A DNA stretch of 46,159 bases from an uncultured Chlorobiaceae bacterium (GTDB lineage Bacteria; Bacteroidota; Chlorobiia; Chlorobiales; Chlorobiaceae): NCBI GenBank assembly GCA_903915955.1, contig CAIWUU010000099.1:1-46159 (forward strand), written 5' to 3'. The translations under genes were made by a program, and so were the position numbers. Shown piece after piece: positions 31,495-40,909 of the stretch (its first letter is position 1; each line of letters begins with the position of its first letter). The notes beneath the pieces are model-generated. The model had not been told where the DNA came from and did no database searches. It was given only the letters and a program-made list of their open reading frames with translations.

Positions 31495-32322
31495 TTACCT
31501 CTTCCCACTTGCCTTGAGAAGTTTGCGACGCTCCTCGTGGGTTAATGAGGCGTAACCATGCTCTGAAATTTTGTCGAGTATGGCGTTTATCTCTGCCTCG
31601 GAAACAGGCGGCGCTACCCTGTCCAGCGTATGAAGACGTGGGCCACCTCTCTTTTTGGCGGCAGAACGTACTTTTGATAACCCCTTGCCGAGTAAGTCGG
31701 GAAATGATAACTCAGCTCGTTTGATGGAGATGTAGAGAAAGCCGATCAGCATTCCACCAAGGTGTGCAAAGTGGGCAATATTGCTGCCACTTCCCATGGA
31801 ACGGCTGCCGAAACCGGAGACAAACTCAATAAGTGCGTAGCCTGCTATAAAATACTTCGCTTTGACTGGAAAGAGAAAATAGAGAAAAATATAGCGGTTT
31901 GGGAACATCATGCCGAATGCAAGCAGTACCCCGTAAATTGCACCGGAAGCGCCAACCGTAGGATAGGGATTACCCATCGTGGCCAGCAGATTAACGATTG
32001 CCGCACCGATACCGCAGACAAAATAGTAGATGTTGAATTGTCGGGTACCCCAGTGACTCTCTATTTCAGCGCCAAACATCCAGAGTGCGAACATATTGAA
32101 GAAGAGGTGTGTCATTCCCCCGTGAAGAAACATGTAGGTGACAGGCTGCCAGATTCGGAAATTGCCGGATCCGAGAGGCCACAGTGAGCCGAGCGCTGAA
32201 ATTGCTTCACCAAGAGGGGTTAACTGGAGCAGAAAAACGGCGACATTGACAAGGATGATAGTTTTGATGGCCGGGGGCATCAATTGAAAGCCCCCGGGAC
32301 TGTATGGCTGTGAAGAGTTCAT
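31495..32322 (-). CDS. Rhomboid-family intramembrane serine protease
   Basis: The 275-residue membrane protein has six core membrane segments. The catalytic serine is S126 in VGASGAIYGVL and the histidine is H187 in AHFAHLGGMLIG; the HGGMTHLFFNMFALW segment (67-81) forms the oxyanion and L1 region. Rhomboids cleave membrane proteins within or near the bilayer; the substrate is unknown. A basic cytoplasmic tail of about 75 residues (from 200 on) ends with a short helical segment (PVSEAEINAILDKISEHGYASL) seen in related bacterial rhomboids. It follows pgk at a distance of about 20 bases, so the two may be co-transcribed. Confidence 0.92.
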   Translation of the reverse strand: MNSSQPYSPGGFQLMPPAIKTIILVNVAVFLLQLTPLGEAISALGSLWPLGSGNFRIWQPVTYMFLHGGMTHLFFNMFALWMFGAEIESHWGTRQFNIYYFVCGIGAAIVNLLATMGNPYPTVGASGAIYGVLLAFGMMFPNRYIFLYFLFPVKAKYFIAGYALIEFVSGFGSRSMGSGSNIAHFAHLGGMLIGFLYISIKRAELSFPDLLGKGLSKVRSAAKKRGGPRLHTLDRVAPPVSEAEINAILDKISEHGYASLTHEERRKLLKASGKR

Positions 32323-32343
32323 TGCCTTTGTTATAGTTGATCT

Positions 32344-33537
32344 TTAATCGTTCAGTGCAGAGATGCCAGGTAGCTCCTTGCCTTCAAGAAATTCAAGGCT
32401 TGCGCCACCACCTGTGGAGATATGGGTAATCTCTTTCGCCAGTCCTGCTTTTGCAATTGCCGCTGCTGAATCACCCCCGCCAACAATGGTTGTTGCGCCT
32501 TTTGCGGTTGCCACTGCCAAAGCTTGCGCTACCGCCATGGTTCCTGCGGCAAAATTGTCAATTTCAAAGACACCCATCGGGCCATTCCAGAGCACAGTTC
32601 GTGCTGAAAGAATTTCATTGCGGTACATTTCAGCCGTATCCGGCCCAATATCGACACCAATCATATCATCAGGGATGCTGGAGATCTTATCAGTATAAAA
32701 GTTCACATCCCCCGAAACCGCAGGTGCAAGAATAACATCTGTTGGCAAAAGCAGCTTGATCCCTTTGTTTTTTGCCTGCTCAAGAATAGCAAGGGCAAGT
32801 TCGATCTTGCTCTCTTCAACAAGAGATTTGCCAATCGCATACCCTTGTGCCTTGAAAAAGGTAAAAACCATGGCTCCGCCAATCAGCACCGTATCAACCT
32901 TTTTGAAAAGGTTTTCAAGCACATCAATTTTTCCCGATATCTTTGATCCGCCCAGAATCGCGACAAATGGTCGCTCAGGCTCCTGCAGAGCTTTGCCCAG
33001 ATAGAGCAGCTCTCTTTCTATTAGAAATCCTGCAACTGCGGTCTGGACGTAATGGGTAATTCCCTCCGTTGAGGCATGAGCACGGTGTGCGGTTCCAAAG
33101 GCATCATTAACATACACTTCACCAAGCGAGGCCAGCTCTCTTGAGAAATCAGGGTCATTTGCCTCTTCCTCAGCGTGAAACCTCAGGTTTTCAAGCAGGA
33201 GTACCTCTCCATCCTGCATCGCAAGCACCTGTTGCATCACCTCGGTTCCCACACAATCTTTCGCCATCGTAACCGGGCACTCAATAAGTTCCGCCAGGCG
33301 CAATGCTACCGGAGCAAGCGAGAATTCAGGATTGACCTTGCCTTTCGGCCGTCCAAGGTGAGACATAAGAATAAGACGTCCACCGTTTTCAAGTACCTTT
33401 TTTATCGAGGGAAGAGACTCGACGATTCTCTTGTCGTCAGTAATTCTCTTGTTCTCATCAAGAGGAACATTGAAGTCAACACGCATCAGCACCCGTTTTC
33501 CCTGGGTAGAGATGTCAGACAAGCTCTTCTTCTGCAT
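32344..33537 (-). CDS. pgk: Phosphoglycerate kinase
   Basis: The 397-residue enzyme interconverts 1,3-bisphosphoglycerate and 3-phosphoglycerate with ADP/ATP in glycolysis and carbon fixation-linked gluconeogenesis. Motifs seen are [16 protein letters not shown] (substrate loop, from residue 15), [56 protein letters not shown] and [10 protein letters not shown]. Length is normal. Upstream is a short A/T-rich gap to the mltG gene on the same strand. Confidence 0.98.
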   Translation of the reverse strand: MQKKSLSDISTQGKRVLMRVDFNVPLDENKRITDDKRIVESLPSIKKVLENGGRLILMSHLGRPKGKVNPEFSLAPVALRLAELIECPVTMAKDCVGTEVMQQVLAMQDGEVLLLENLRFHAEEEANDPDFSRELASLGEVYVNDAFGTAHRAHASTEGITHYVQTAVAGFLIERELLYLGKALQEPERPFVAILGGSKISGKIDVLENLFKKVDTVLIGGAMVFTFFKAQGYAIGKSLVEESKIELALAILEQAKNKGIKLLLPTDVILAPAVSGDVNFYTDKISSIPDDMIGVDIGPDTAEMYRNEILSARTVLWNGPMGVFEIDNFAAGTMAVAQALAVATAKGATTIVGGGDSAAAIAKAGLAKEITHISTGGGASLEFLEGKELPGISALND

Positions 33538-33623
33538 TGTTATTTTGGGATAGGTTGATAATATTTAACAGCTTCTGTAATGTAGGTAATAGATACTATA
33601 TAATTTTAAACGCGTGGGATTAT

Positions 33624-34643
33624 TCACTTTTTGGCATGTAGCGTATCGCGTCGAACCTCTCTGTATTTTTTGATGTTTACAGCATGTTCTGCCAGTGATT
33701 CTGCAAAATAATGTCCACCTTTTCCGGTAGCGACAAAGTAGAGAAACCTGGTCTCTCCTGGGTTGAGCACCGCAAGAATTGATGCTGCGCCCGGGCTGCA
33801 GACAGGTCCGGGTGGCAGCCCATGATGGCGATAGGTGTTGTAGGGTGAATCCGCTTCAAGGTCTTTGTAGTAAAGTCTTCTGGCCGTGCCACCCAGGGCA
33901 TATTGTACTGTTGGATCTGCCTGCAGGCGCATGTTTTTTTTCAACCGGTTAAGATAAACGCTTGCGACAATGGGCTTTTCAGCGTTAACAGGGGTTTCAG
34001 CTTCAACAATGGAGGCAAGGGCCAGCAATTCGGTTGTGTTCAGCCCTCTATTTAAAGCCACATTTTTGAGACTGTCGGTGTAGAAGTGGTTGAATCGTCC
34101 GATAAGAAACCCTGCGGCTTCGCGGGGCGTGCTTGCCCACGCAAAGTTGTATGTTCCGGGGAAGAGATAGCCTTCCGCATTGCTGGCTGAAATCCCGTAC
34201 TTTGCCAGCAGTTTTCTGTCAGATGCCGCAGCTATGAATCCGGTGGAATCTATATCAAGGTGCGTTGAGAGGATTCTGGCAACATGGTTGAGATCAAGTC
34301 CTTCGGGAAGAGTGACTCGTACCTCATCCTGCGGATGGCTATGCAGGTAGTACATGAGTCCGAAATTCGACATGCCTGGCGGTATAACATATCTGCCCGG
34401 TTTGATGTGGTGAAGTTTTGGTATAATGCTGACGGTCATGAGTGTTGGCCATGACTCTGCAATGGTGCCATTACGGCGTAACTCCCCAAGAATGGTTCTG
34501 AATCCCATTCCCCGATGTATCGTAAGGCGGGTTGTTCTGGATGACGTATTGAGGCCAGGTATAAAGAGAAAAGATACCAGTGCTGCCAGAATAATGACGA
34601 CACCGATCAGAAATGGGAAGGGTACATTTTTTTTTATTGCCAT
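33624..34643 (-). CDS. mltG: Endolytic murein transglycosylase MltG
   Basis: The 339-residue protein has one N-terminal membrane helix (residues 10-29) and a periplasmic YceG-like domain. A LysM-like subdomain (ITRL...IKPGRYVIPPG) is followed by the catalytic region LLALASIVEAET, with E214 as the likely catalytic glutamate, and by DPTVQYALG and YNTYRHHGLPPGPVCSPG. It cuts nascent glycan strands and is thought to set their length. It lies 15 bases downstream of the chorismate mutase gene. Confidence 0.95.
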   Translation of the reverse strand: MAIKKNVPFPFLIGVVIILAALVSFLFIPGLNTSSRTTRLTIHRGMGFRTILGELRRNGTIAESWPTLMTVSIIPKLHHIKPGRYVIPPGMSNFGLMYYLHSHPQDEVRVTLPEGLDLNHVARILSTHLDIDSTGFIAAASDRKLLAKYGISASNAEGYLFPGTYNFAWASTPREAAGFLIGRFNHFYTDSLKNVALNRGLNTTELLALASIVEAETPVNAEKPIVASVYLNRLKKNMRLQADPTVQYALGGTARRLYYKDLEADSPYNTYRHHGLPPGPVCSPGAASILAVLNPGETRFLYFVATGKGGHYFAESLAEHAVNIKKYREVRRDTLHAKK

Positions 34644-34658
34644 GATGCCGTAACCCCT

Positions 34659-34985
34659 TCAGGCTGATTTGTCCTGCTGATTGTTATTCCACTCATGCTG
34701 AAACAGGCGGCTCTCTTCGATGATGCAGCGATAGATTTTTTCAAGCGCAGATGATTTCAGTGGTGAGTCAGCATGGTTCAGTACGTTGTTAAGAACGGCT
34801 TTTTCACGTTCAGGCTGGAGTACCTGCTCACCGATTCTCGATTTAAGGGCGCTTATATTCTGGGCACAATCCAGTCTCTCACAGAGGAGAGAAGAGAGCT
34901 GCTGATCAATAGCGTCGATTTTTTTTCTCCATTCGTCAAGTTCCTGCCAATGCACTGTATGGTTCAGGCTGTTATCGGACATCAT
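34659..34985 (-). CDS. Chorismate mutase, AroQ type
   Basis: The product (about 108 residues from the chosen start) converts chorismate to prephenate for tyrosine and phenylalanine synthesis. It shows the all-helical AroQ pattern: LDEWRKKIDAIDQQLSSLLC with the conserved Arg and Asp, then IGEQVLQPEREKAVLNNVLN, and a C-terminal helix IYRCIIEESRLFQ carrying the E/S-R motif. The start could also be 35036, which adds 17 residues; neither start has a clear ribosome binding site. It is a stand-alone domain, not fused to prephenate dehydratase or DAHP synthase. Confidence 0.85.
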   Translation of the reverse strand: MMSDNSLNHTVHWQELDEWRKKIDAIDQQLSSLLCERLDCAQNISALKSRIGEQVLQPEREKAVLNNVLNHADSPLKSSALEKIYRCIIEESRLFQHEWNNNQQDKSA

Positions 34986-35036
34986 GATAGCGGAGGTTAA
35001 GAGTGAATGAGAAAACACACCAAGTTGAATCTCCAT

Positions 35037-35395
35037 CGGATATATTGCCCGGAGTTTTGCTACGGGGCTGTTAATTTAAACTGGCATAGTAAGAATTTTT
35101 ACGTTTGTGTTCAAAGATGTTACATAAGCAGGCTTCCAATATATCTGTTCACCACAACCTCCTGTAACCCCTTGCATGATGATCAACATCGTTAAAATAT
35201 GCACAGCCCCGCACTATTAAAAATAGACAACTATTTTTTTAGTGCCTCCTTTTTTTATACATTTTGAAGTGGAGAAAAATGGCAAAAAATGGAGTGAATT
35301 TGTCATCTGGCTCTTTTTTTATGGCAATCAAGGGGGATAAGAGCTCGAAAAGGTGGCAGTATCTGCATAACACTGTTAATACAGGGATCAAAACA
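35037..35395. other. Upstream region of the dcw cluster
   Basis: About 360 bases without a supported gene separate the divergent chorismate mutase and mraZ genes. Besides the TGG repeat array the region is A/T-rich with several T-runs. TTGCAT and TAAAAT near 35174-35200 are possible promoter elements but their spacing is short. A frame open from 35264 into mraZ would add residues unlike MraZ and is probably leader sequence. Confidence 0.45.
35270..35294 (+). promoter_or_regulatory. Candidate MraZ operator: three TGG repeats with period 10
   Basis: TGGAG, TGGCA and TGGAG follow each other with exactly five A residues between them. MraZ in other bacteria binds direct TGGGN-type repeats spaced by five bases upstream of its own gene. 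The array ends about 100 bases before the mraZ start. The first GGAG could alternatively serve as a ribosome binding site for an ATG at 35279. Confidence 0.55.
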
Positions 35396-35866
35396 ATGGC
35401 GGGCTTTATAGGGAAAGAGAGGCATGCCATTGACGAAAAAGGGCGGCTTATGATTCCTGTGAAATTTCGCCGGAAGTTTGGACTGAGGGTGCCATCTGGT
35501 GACGTTGAGGTCGGGTCGGGGCGCACAGAGGCTCTTTATATTATGAAGACCCCGGAGCGCTCTCTTGAGTTGTATGAGCCTTTTATCTGGAGCGACATGG
35601 GGAGGGGCATCTCTGCTCTTTCCGATTTTAACCCTGATGAGCGCCTGCTGAAGATATTGATGTATGAAAGCCTTGAAACCGTTGAGCTTGACCGTCAAGG
35701 GAGAGTTGCATTGTCAAGGGAGTTTCTGGAACATGCGGGCATTACCAAGGATGTTGTGATTATCGGGGCTGATACAAAGATGATAATGTGGGAGCCGGAA
35801 CGCCTCTCCGCTCTCTTGCGCGAGAGTTCAGGGCGCTTTGCCTCGTTGGCAGGCAGATATTTTTAG
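35396..35866 (+). CDS. mraZ: Transcriptional regulator MraZ
   Basis: The 156-residue protein contains two AbrB-like beta-hairpin repeats, DEKGRLMIPVKFRRKF (about residues 10-25) and DRQGRVALSREFLEHAG (about 100-116), with the family's DxxGR(x)xIP pattern. MraZ forms rings and binds repeats ahead of the dcw cluster to repress it. The start at 35396 gives the family's usual N-terminus (FIGKERHAIDEKG) and has AGGG about eight bases upstream; an ATG at 35279 would add 39 unusual residues. It is the first dcw gene and is followed by rsmH within six bases. Confidence 0.93.
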   Translation: MAGFIGKERHAIDEKGRLMIPVKFRRKFGLRVPSGDVEVGSGRTEALYIMKTPERSLELYEPFIWSDMGRGISALSDFNPDERLLKILMYESLETVELDRQGRVALSREFLEHAGITKDVVIIGADTKMIMWEPERLSALLRESSGRFASLAGRYF

Positions 35867-35871
35867 CGGCC

Positions 35872-36855
35872 ATGGTACAGGAGAGATTTCATGATCCGGT
35901 ACTTGTTGCCGAAATTGTTGCATTTCTGGTCAGAAAACCAGGGATCTATGTTGATGCTACCCTTGGGGGCGGGGGTCATTCGGTGGCCATTCTTCACGCG
36001 CTTTTTGAAGCTGGTTATGGCGATACGTCACTTTTGATTGGTATCGACCAGGATGATGCCGCATTACGGGAGGCCTCAGAGCGGCTGAGCATGTACAAGG
36101 CAGGTTTGGTTCTGGTAAAAGGGAATTTTCAGGATATTGAAGGTATCATCAACAGGGTGTGCCGCGAAAAAGGGGTAGATCCGCTTGTGGCTGGCATTCT
36201 GCTTGATCTTGGGGTTTCATCATTCCAGATTGATACTCCCGAACGGGGTTTCAGTTATCTCAGGGATGGTGCGCTTGATATGCGGATGGATAGCGGTGCC
36301 TCCCTGACTGCCTGCGACATTGTTAACAACTATGAGGAGCGGGAGTTGGCACGGCTTTTTTACCGATATGGTGAAGAGCCAAGAAGCCGTAGTATTGCCA
36401 GGGCTATTGTTGCGTATCGCCAAACACATGGCTCAGTCAGAGGAACACAAGAGCTCGCTGCCATTATTCGCAATAATGCATATGGGGGTGAAAAAGTGAT
36501 CAAAACCCTTTCAAGAGTTTTTCAGGCGCTGAGAATTGAGGTGAACGGTGAGCTTGATGTGCTCGGCAGGGCGATTGATGGTGGAATTAATTGTCTGGAT
36601 GGTCATGGCCGTATGGCGGTTATCAGTTATCACTCTCTTGAGGACCGGATAGTTAAACAAGCGTTTGCTGAAAAAGCAAAGAGTGACTGGGGGCCAAAAG
36701 GGGTCGGTTTGCGGGAGCCTCTGGCCTATGGCGAAATTGTCATGGTGACCAGAAAGCCTTTGATTGCAACTCCGAAAGAGATAGAGTTGAACTCAAGGGC
36801 CAGAAGTGCGAAATTGCGAGTTATTGAAAAAATTCCTCTGCGGAGGTTGTTGTGA
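35872..36855 (+). CDS. rsmH: 16S rRNA (cytosine-1402-N4)-methyltransferase RsmH
   Basis: The 327-residue enzyme (formerly MraW) methylates C1402 of 16S rRNA. It shows HDPVLVAEIVAFL, YVDATLGGGGHSVAIL (SAM binding), ILLDLGVSSFQIDTPERGFS, ALDMRMDSG and the C-terminal AVISYHSLEDRIVKQAF and RSAKLRVIEK. The start at 35872, six bases after the mraZ stop, gives the family's usual N-terminus; a longer frame starting inside mraZ adds unrelated residues. Its stop overlaps the GTG start of the next gene. Confidence 0.97.
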   Translation: MVQERFHDPVLVAEIVAFLVRKPGIYVDATLGGGGHSVAILHALFEAGYGDTSLLIGIDQDDAALREASERLSMYKAGLVLVKGNFQDIEGIINRVCREKGVDPLVAGILLDLGVSSFQIDTPERGFSYLRDGALDMRMDSGASLTACDIVNNYEERELARLFYRYGEEPRSRSIARAIVAYRQTHGSVRGTQELAAIIRNNAYGGEKVIKTLSRVFQALRIEVNGELDVLGRAIDGGINCLDGHGRMAVISYHSLEDRIVKQAFAEKAKSDWGPKGVGLREPLAYGEIVMVTRKPLIATPKEIELNSRARSAKLRVIEKIPLRRLL

Positions 36856-37286
36856 AAAAGAGCAAAGTAATTGATTTCCTTGGCAGTTTTCGGAAACGTA
36901 TCAAGGGCACAGACAAGAGTGCTGCAGCAGAGGGTCCTGCTTCAAAACGTTTCGGGGAGGTTCATGGTATTGAGGATTTTTCGCCGATTGACCCAAGCAT
37001 CAATCCATTGAAGTTTGATATTGCGTCGTTGTTGCAGCTCAAGACTTTTCTTTATCTGCTTGGCGGAACTCTGATTTTTCTGGTTCAAACCTATAATACC
37101 CTTGCAATCATCAACCTTGCCCGACAGAATGAAAAACTTCGGGATCAGATACTGATGACCACCAGTGTGATTACCTCGCAGGAGCTGAAAGTGCACGAAT
37201 TGCATAGCATTCATAATATTGCACAAGATGCGTTAAAAATTGGTCTTGAGCCTTCAGTAATTCCTCCGGTTGAACTCCGGCCCTGA
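36852..37286 (+). CDS. FtsL-like bitopic division protein
   Basis: The 144-residue protein starts with GTG overlapping the rsmH stop (GTGA). A basic cytoplasmic part of about 60 residues precedes one membrane helix (residues 63-86) and a short helical region likely to form a coiled coil (about 88-125), the FtsL layout. Sequence identity to FtsL is too low to see by eye, so the call rests on topology and on its position between rsmH and ftsI. FtsL with FtsB and FtsQ activates septal murein synthesis. Confidence 0.75.
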   Translation: MKKSKVIDFLGSFRKRIKGTDKSAAAEGPASKRFGEVHGIEDFSPIDPSINPLKFDIASLLQLKTFLYLLGGTLIFLVQTYNTLAIINLARQNEKLRDQILMTTSVITSQELKVHELHSIHNIAQDALKIGLEPSVIPPVELRP

Positions 37287-37325
37287 ATGGATGTGCTGCT
37301 CAATGAACGATGAACGGGAGGACTT

Positions 37326-39347
37326 ATGAATGATCCACAGAACATCAGGCCACCGGATGATAAAGAGTTTGGCAGGAGGCTCGGTATTGTTGTTTTCGGA
37401 TTTTCAATGTTTATAGCGGCAATTATTGGCATGTTGCTCAATATCCAGGTGGTCAATGTCAAGAAATATAAGCAGAAAGCCATAAAACAGTATGAGAGGG
37501 TTGTGACGGAGGTGGCGCAACGGGGTGTGATTCTTGATCGCAATTCACGGATGCTGGCGGAGAGCATCGAATCCATCTCATTTTATGCTGATCCCGTCAA
37601 AGTCAGGAATACTCCGTTGTTTGATGACAAAGAGAGGCCGGTTATTGACAAAAATACCGGTAAACAGAAGAGCTACGATAATAGTGTCGCTGTTGCCGCA
37701 CTTTTTTCAAGTCAGTTGGGAGTCAATCGGCAAGAGTGCCTCAAGGAGTTGCGGCGCACCAAAGGAATGGCCGTCCTTGGACGGAAGATTTCTGTAGCAA
37801 AAGCGTTGCCTCTGATGCAGGAAAAGATACATGGCGTCTGGTTTGACAAGGAGCAGCAGCGGTATTACCTCAATGTTGCTGCCCAGTTGATCGGTTCGAC
37901 CGACAGCAAAAATGAGGGAAGCAGCGGGCTGGAGCTTCAGTTGAACAAAGAGTTGAAAGGACGTGACGGGACAAGAATTTTTCAGCGTAATGCCACGGGA
38001 GCTCGCTACCCTGCTCCCGATGTGCAGCAGCAGGATGCCGTAGAGGGTAATTCCGTACAATTGACTCTTGATGGCGATATTCAAAGTATTGTGGAAGATG
38101 AGCTCTCTCTGGCTGTAGAGAAGTTTCAGGCTGAAGCGGCTTCCAGTATTGTTATGGATGTTCGTACCGGAGAGATTCTTGCCATGGCCAACAATCCATC
38201 CTTTGATCTTAATCGCAGAGAGACATGGACACCTGAATTGGCGCGTAATCGAGCCGTGACAGACAGTTACGAACCGGGTTCGACCTTCAAGCTGATCATG
38301 GCTGCGGCAGCAACGGACATCCTCAAAAGAAAGGCCGAAGATCTGATTTTCGCCAATAATGGCGTTTTGCCTCTCTATAATCTGAAGATAAAGGATCATG
38401 AGGCTTATGGTACCATAACGTTTCGCCAGGCAATCATGTACTCAAGCAATGTTGTTGCCGCAAAGACGGCTATGGCGGTTGGCCGCGAGAATTTCAATGC
38501 CTATGCAAGAAATTTTGGCTTTGGGAAGAGAACTGGCATTGGCCTTATCGGAGAGTCTCCAGGCAGGGTTCGTTCTCTTGCCAATTGGGACAGAACGACA
38601 CTTCCCTGGATGGGTTATGGCTATCAGGTGATGGCAACCCCGTTGCAGACGCTGCTCTCGTATGCGACTATCGCCAATGATGGTGAGCTGATGCGCCCCT
38701 ATATAATTAAAAAGATTGTTGCTGCAGATGGACGGATTGTTCGGGAGAATTCGCCTGAAATAATACGGCGGGTGGTTTCCGTGGCTACCGCGAGATATCT
38801 TGGGAAAGAGTATTTCAAGGCTGTTGTTGACAGTGGCACCGCCAAAAATGCCGCGTTGCCGGGAATCAGTGTGGCTGGTAAAACCGGAACGGCTCAGCGC
38901 GCAGCAGGAGGCTCTTATGCCAATCCGGTCTATGTCTCTTCATTTGTTGGTTATTTCCCGGTTGAAGCTCCACGGTATGCCATTATTGTGAATGTGGAAC
39001 GGCCGAGAACCGCCTATTATGCCGCGACTGTTGCTGTACCGGTGTTTGCTGGTATTGCCAAAAGAATGATTGCCTGCTCCGAGGAGATGCAGAAAAATCT
39101 TGCTGTTCCGTCACCGGAACAGGCCGCGCTTGATGCTGTTGCTACCGTAGTGGTACCAGAACTCAAGGGGCTTAAAGGGCGTGATGCGCAGCGATTGCTG
39201 AAATGGCTGAAGCTGGAGATGGATTATTCTGGAAATTTTGACGGGTTTGTTGTTGCCCAAAATGTAACACCCGGAAGTATGGTTCAAAAAGAGAGAACAA
39301 TCAAGGTAAAGCTTGCTTCAAGAAAGATAAACAAAACCACTTCATGA
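37326..39347 (+). CDS. ftsI: Septal penicillin-binding protein FtsI with one PASTA domain
   Basis: The 673-residue class B PBP cross-links septal murein. It has a cytoplasmic tail, a membrane helix (about residues 22-44) and the dimerisation domain with QRGVILDRNSRMLAESI. The transpeptidase domain carries S319-x-x-K322 (PGSTFKL), S373-S374-N375 (YSSNV) and K519-T-G (AGKTGTAQ). A single PASTA domain follows at about residues 605-668 (VPELKGLKGRDAQRLLK), which is common in Gram-positive and some other phyla but absent in E. coli FtsI. Its stop overlaps the murE start by four bases (ATGA). Confidence 0.95.
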   Translation: MNDPQNIRPPDDKEFGRRLGIVVFGFSMFIAAIIGMLLNIQVVNVKKYKQKAIKQYERVVTEVAQRGVILDRNSRMLAESIESISFYADPVKVRNTPLFDDKERPVIDKNTGKQKSYDNSVAVAALFSSQLGVNRQECLKELRRTKGMAVLGRKISVAKALPLMQEKIHGVWFDKEQQRYYLNVAAQLIGSTDSKNEGSSGLELQLNKELKGRDGTRIFQRNATGARYPAPDVQQQDAVEGNSVQLTLDGDIQSIVEDELSLAVEKFQAEAASSIVMDVRTGEILAMANNPSFDLNRRETWTPELARNRAVTDSYEPGSTFKLIMAAAATDILKRKAEDLIFANNGVLPLYNLKIKDHEAYGTITFRQAIMYSSNVVAAKTAMAVGRENFNAYARNFGFGKRTGIGLIGESPGRVRSLANWDRTTLPWMGYGYQVMATPLQTLLSYATIANDGELMRPYIIKKIVAADGRIVRENSPEIIRRVVSVATARYLGKEYFKAVVDSGTAKNAALPGISVAGKTGTAQRAAGGSYANPVYVSSFVGYFPVEAPRYAIIVNVERPRTAYYAATVAVPVFAGIAKRMIACSEEMQKNLAVPSPEQAALDAVATVVVPELKGLKGRDAQRLLKWLKLEMDYSGNFDGFVVAQNVTPGSMVQKERTIKVKLASRKINKTTS

Positions 39348-40909
39348 CTCTCTCAATAAAGAGTGCTCGCCATCAGGTGCTGCACCTTGATATGCTGCTC
39401 AATGCTTTTGCCTCTCTTGCTCTTGCCGGAGAGGCTGGTACGGATATTGTCGTTCAGCATATCACGATTGATTCAAGAGAGGTTGAGCCAGGCTCTCTTT
39501 TTGTGGCGGTGCGAGGCTACTGTATTGACGGCCATCGTTTTATCTCCAGCGCAGTGGAGCGTGGGGCAGTGGTGGTTATCTGCGAGGAGTTTCCCCCTGA
39601 TATTGCATCATCCTGCCTTTATATACAAGTTGCCGATGCTCGCAAGGCTCTTGCCGGGGTGGCTCGTATCTTTTACGGCAATGCTGCTGACCAATTGAAG
39701 ATTATAGGGGTGACTGGCACCAATGGTAAAACTACAACAGCAAGGTTGATTACGGCAATGCTCAATGCCAACGGTATTTCTGCGGGCTACATTGGCACCA
39801 ATCTTTGCCTGATTGGGGGCTTTTCTATGCCGCTTGATCGTACGACTCCGGAGGCTCATGAGCTGCATGCACTCTTTTCTCTTATGGTTGAGGCCGGATG
39901 CCGCGCGGTCGTGATGGAGGTTTCATCCCATGCGCTTGTGCTTCAGCGAGTCTATGGGCTTCGGTTTCATGCAGCGCTCTTTACCAATCTGACCATGGAG
40001 CATCTTGATTTTCATACAACGATGGCTGAGTACGCTGCAGCCAAGCAGCAGTTGTTCGATCAGCTTGCGCCAGAAGGTTTTGCTGTTTTCAATAGTGATG
40101 ACTCCTTTGCAATACAGATGGCTTCACGGGTAGCGCATGAAAAAATATACTGTTGTACCTTGCAGGGCGGCTCTCCCCCGCCAGCGCAGTGTCGGCACCA
40201 TTTTGAAGCCAAAATTCTTGAGAGTACGCTTGCATCAAGTGTGGTCGCTCTCCATTTTCCGGAGAGGGCTCTGACGATGCGGGTTGGATTGCCGGGCTCT
40301 TTCAATGTTATGAATGTGCTTGAGGCTGCTGCCATTGGTTTTGGTATGGCGCTCTCCCCTGAAGAGATCTGCCACTCTCTTTCAGCAATCTCAGCCGTTG
40401 ACGGGCGTATGGAGAGAGTGAGTGAGGGGAGCCAGGGGTATTCGGTTTTTGTTGATTATGCTCATACGCCTGACGCGCTCTTCAAGGTGCTTGAAACCCT
40501 TCGTCTTCTCAAGCCGGCAGCTTCACGTCTGCTTCTGTTGTTCGGGTGTGGTGGCAACAGAGATCGCTCCAAACGTCCTGAAATGGGGCGCATAGCTTCT
40601 GAGGCAGCCGATGTGGTCATTCTGACCTCCGACAATCCTCGGGATGAGGATCCGGAGATGATTCTTGATGAGATTGAACGAGGGATTACAGGAGGCCATT
40701 ATATGCGGACAAGTGACCGTGCTGAAGCAATCAGCCAGGCGGTCGCCATGCTCAGGGAGGGCGATGTGCTTCTTGTTGCGGGCAAAGGGCACGAACGGTA
40801 TCAGGAGATTGCAGGGAAAAAATATCCATTTTCGGATCAGGAACATTTAATAAAGAGTATGCGGAAAAAAGGCGCTGAATATTCGGTGAAGGAGAGCGTA
40901 TGCCGGTAA
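39344..40909 (+). CDS. murE: UDP-N-acetylmuramoyl-tripeptide synthetase MurE
   Basis: The 521-residue ligase adds the third amino acid to the murein precursor. ATP binding is at GVTGTNGKTTTARLI (122-136), followed by TPEAHELHALF, EVSSHALVLQRVYGLRF with the conserved Lys/His region, and FVDYAHTPDALFKVLE. The segment DNPRDEDP (from D430) is the motif found in enzymes that use meso-diaminopimelate, so the cell wall is probably DAP type. It overlaps ftsI by four bases and murF by ten. Confidence 0.96.
   Translation: MTLSIKSARHQVLHLDMLLNAFASLALAGEAGTDIVVQHITIDSREVEPGSLFVAVRGYCIDGHRFISSAVERGAVVVICEEFPPDIASSCLYIQVADARKALAGVARIFYGNAADQLKIIGVTGTNGKTTTARLITAMLNANGISAGYIGTNLCLIGGFSMPLDRTTPEAHELHALFSLMVEAGCRAVVMEVSSHALVLQRVYGLRFHAALFTNLTMEHLDFHTTMAEYAAAKQQLFDQLAPEGFAVFNSDDSFAIQMASRVAHEKIYCCTLQGGSPPPAQCRHHFEAKILESTLASSVVALHFPERALTMRVGLPGSFNVMNVLEAAAIGFGMALSPEEICHSLSAISAVDGRMERVSEGSQGYSVFVDYAHTPDALFKVLETLRLLKPAASRLLLLFGCGGNRDRSKRPEMGRIASEAADVVILTSDNPRDEDPEMILDEIERGITGGHYMRTSDRAEAISQAVAMLREGDVLLVAGKGHERYQEIAGKKYPFSDQEHLIKSMRKKGAEYSVKESVCR

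Noticed and set aside
35264-35395. Longer MraZ reading from 35264 or 35279
   Set aside because: The added residues do not resemble MraZ, and the standard start at 35396 has an acceptable ribosome binding site.
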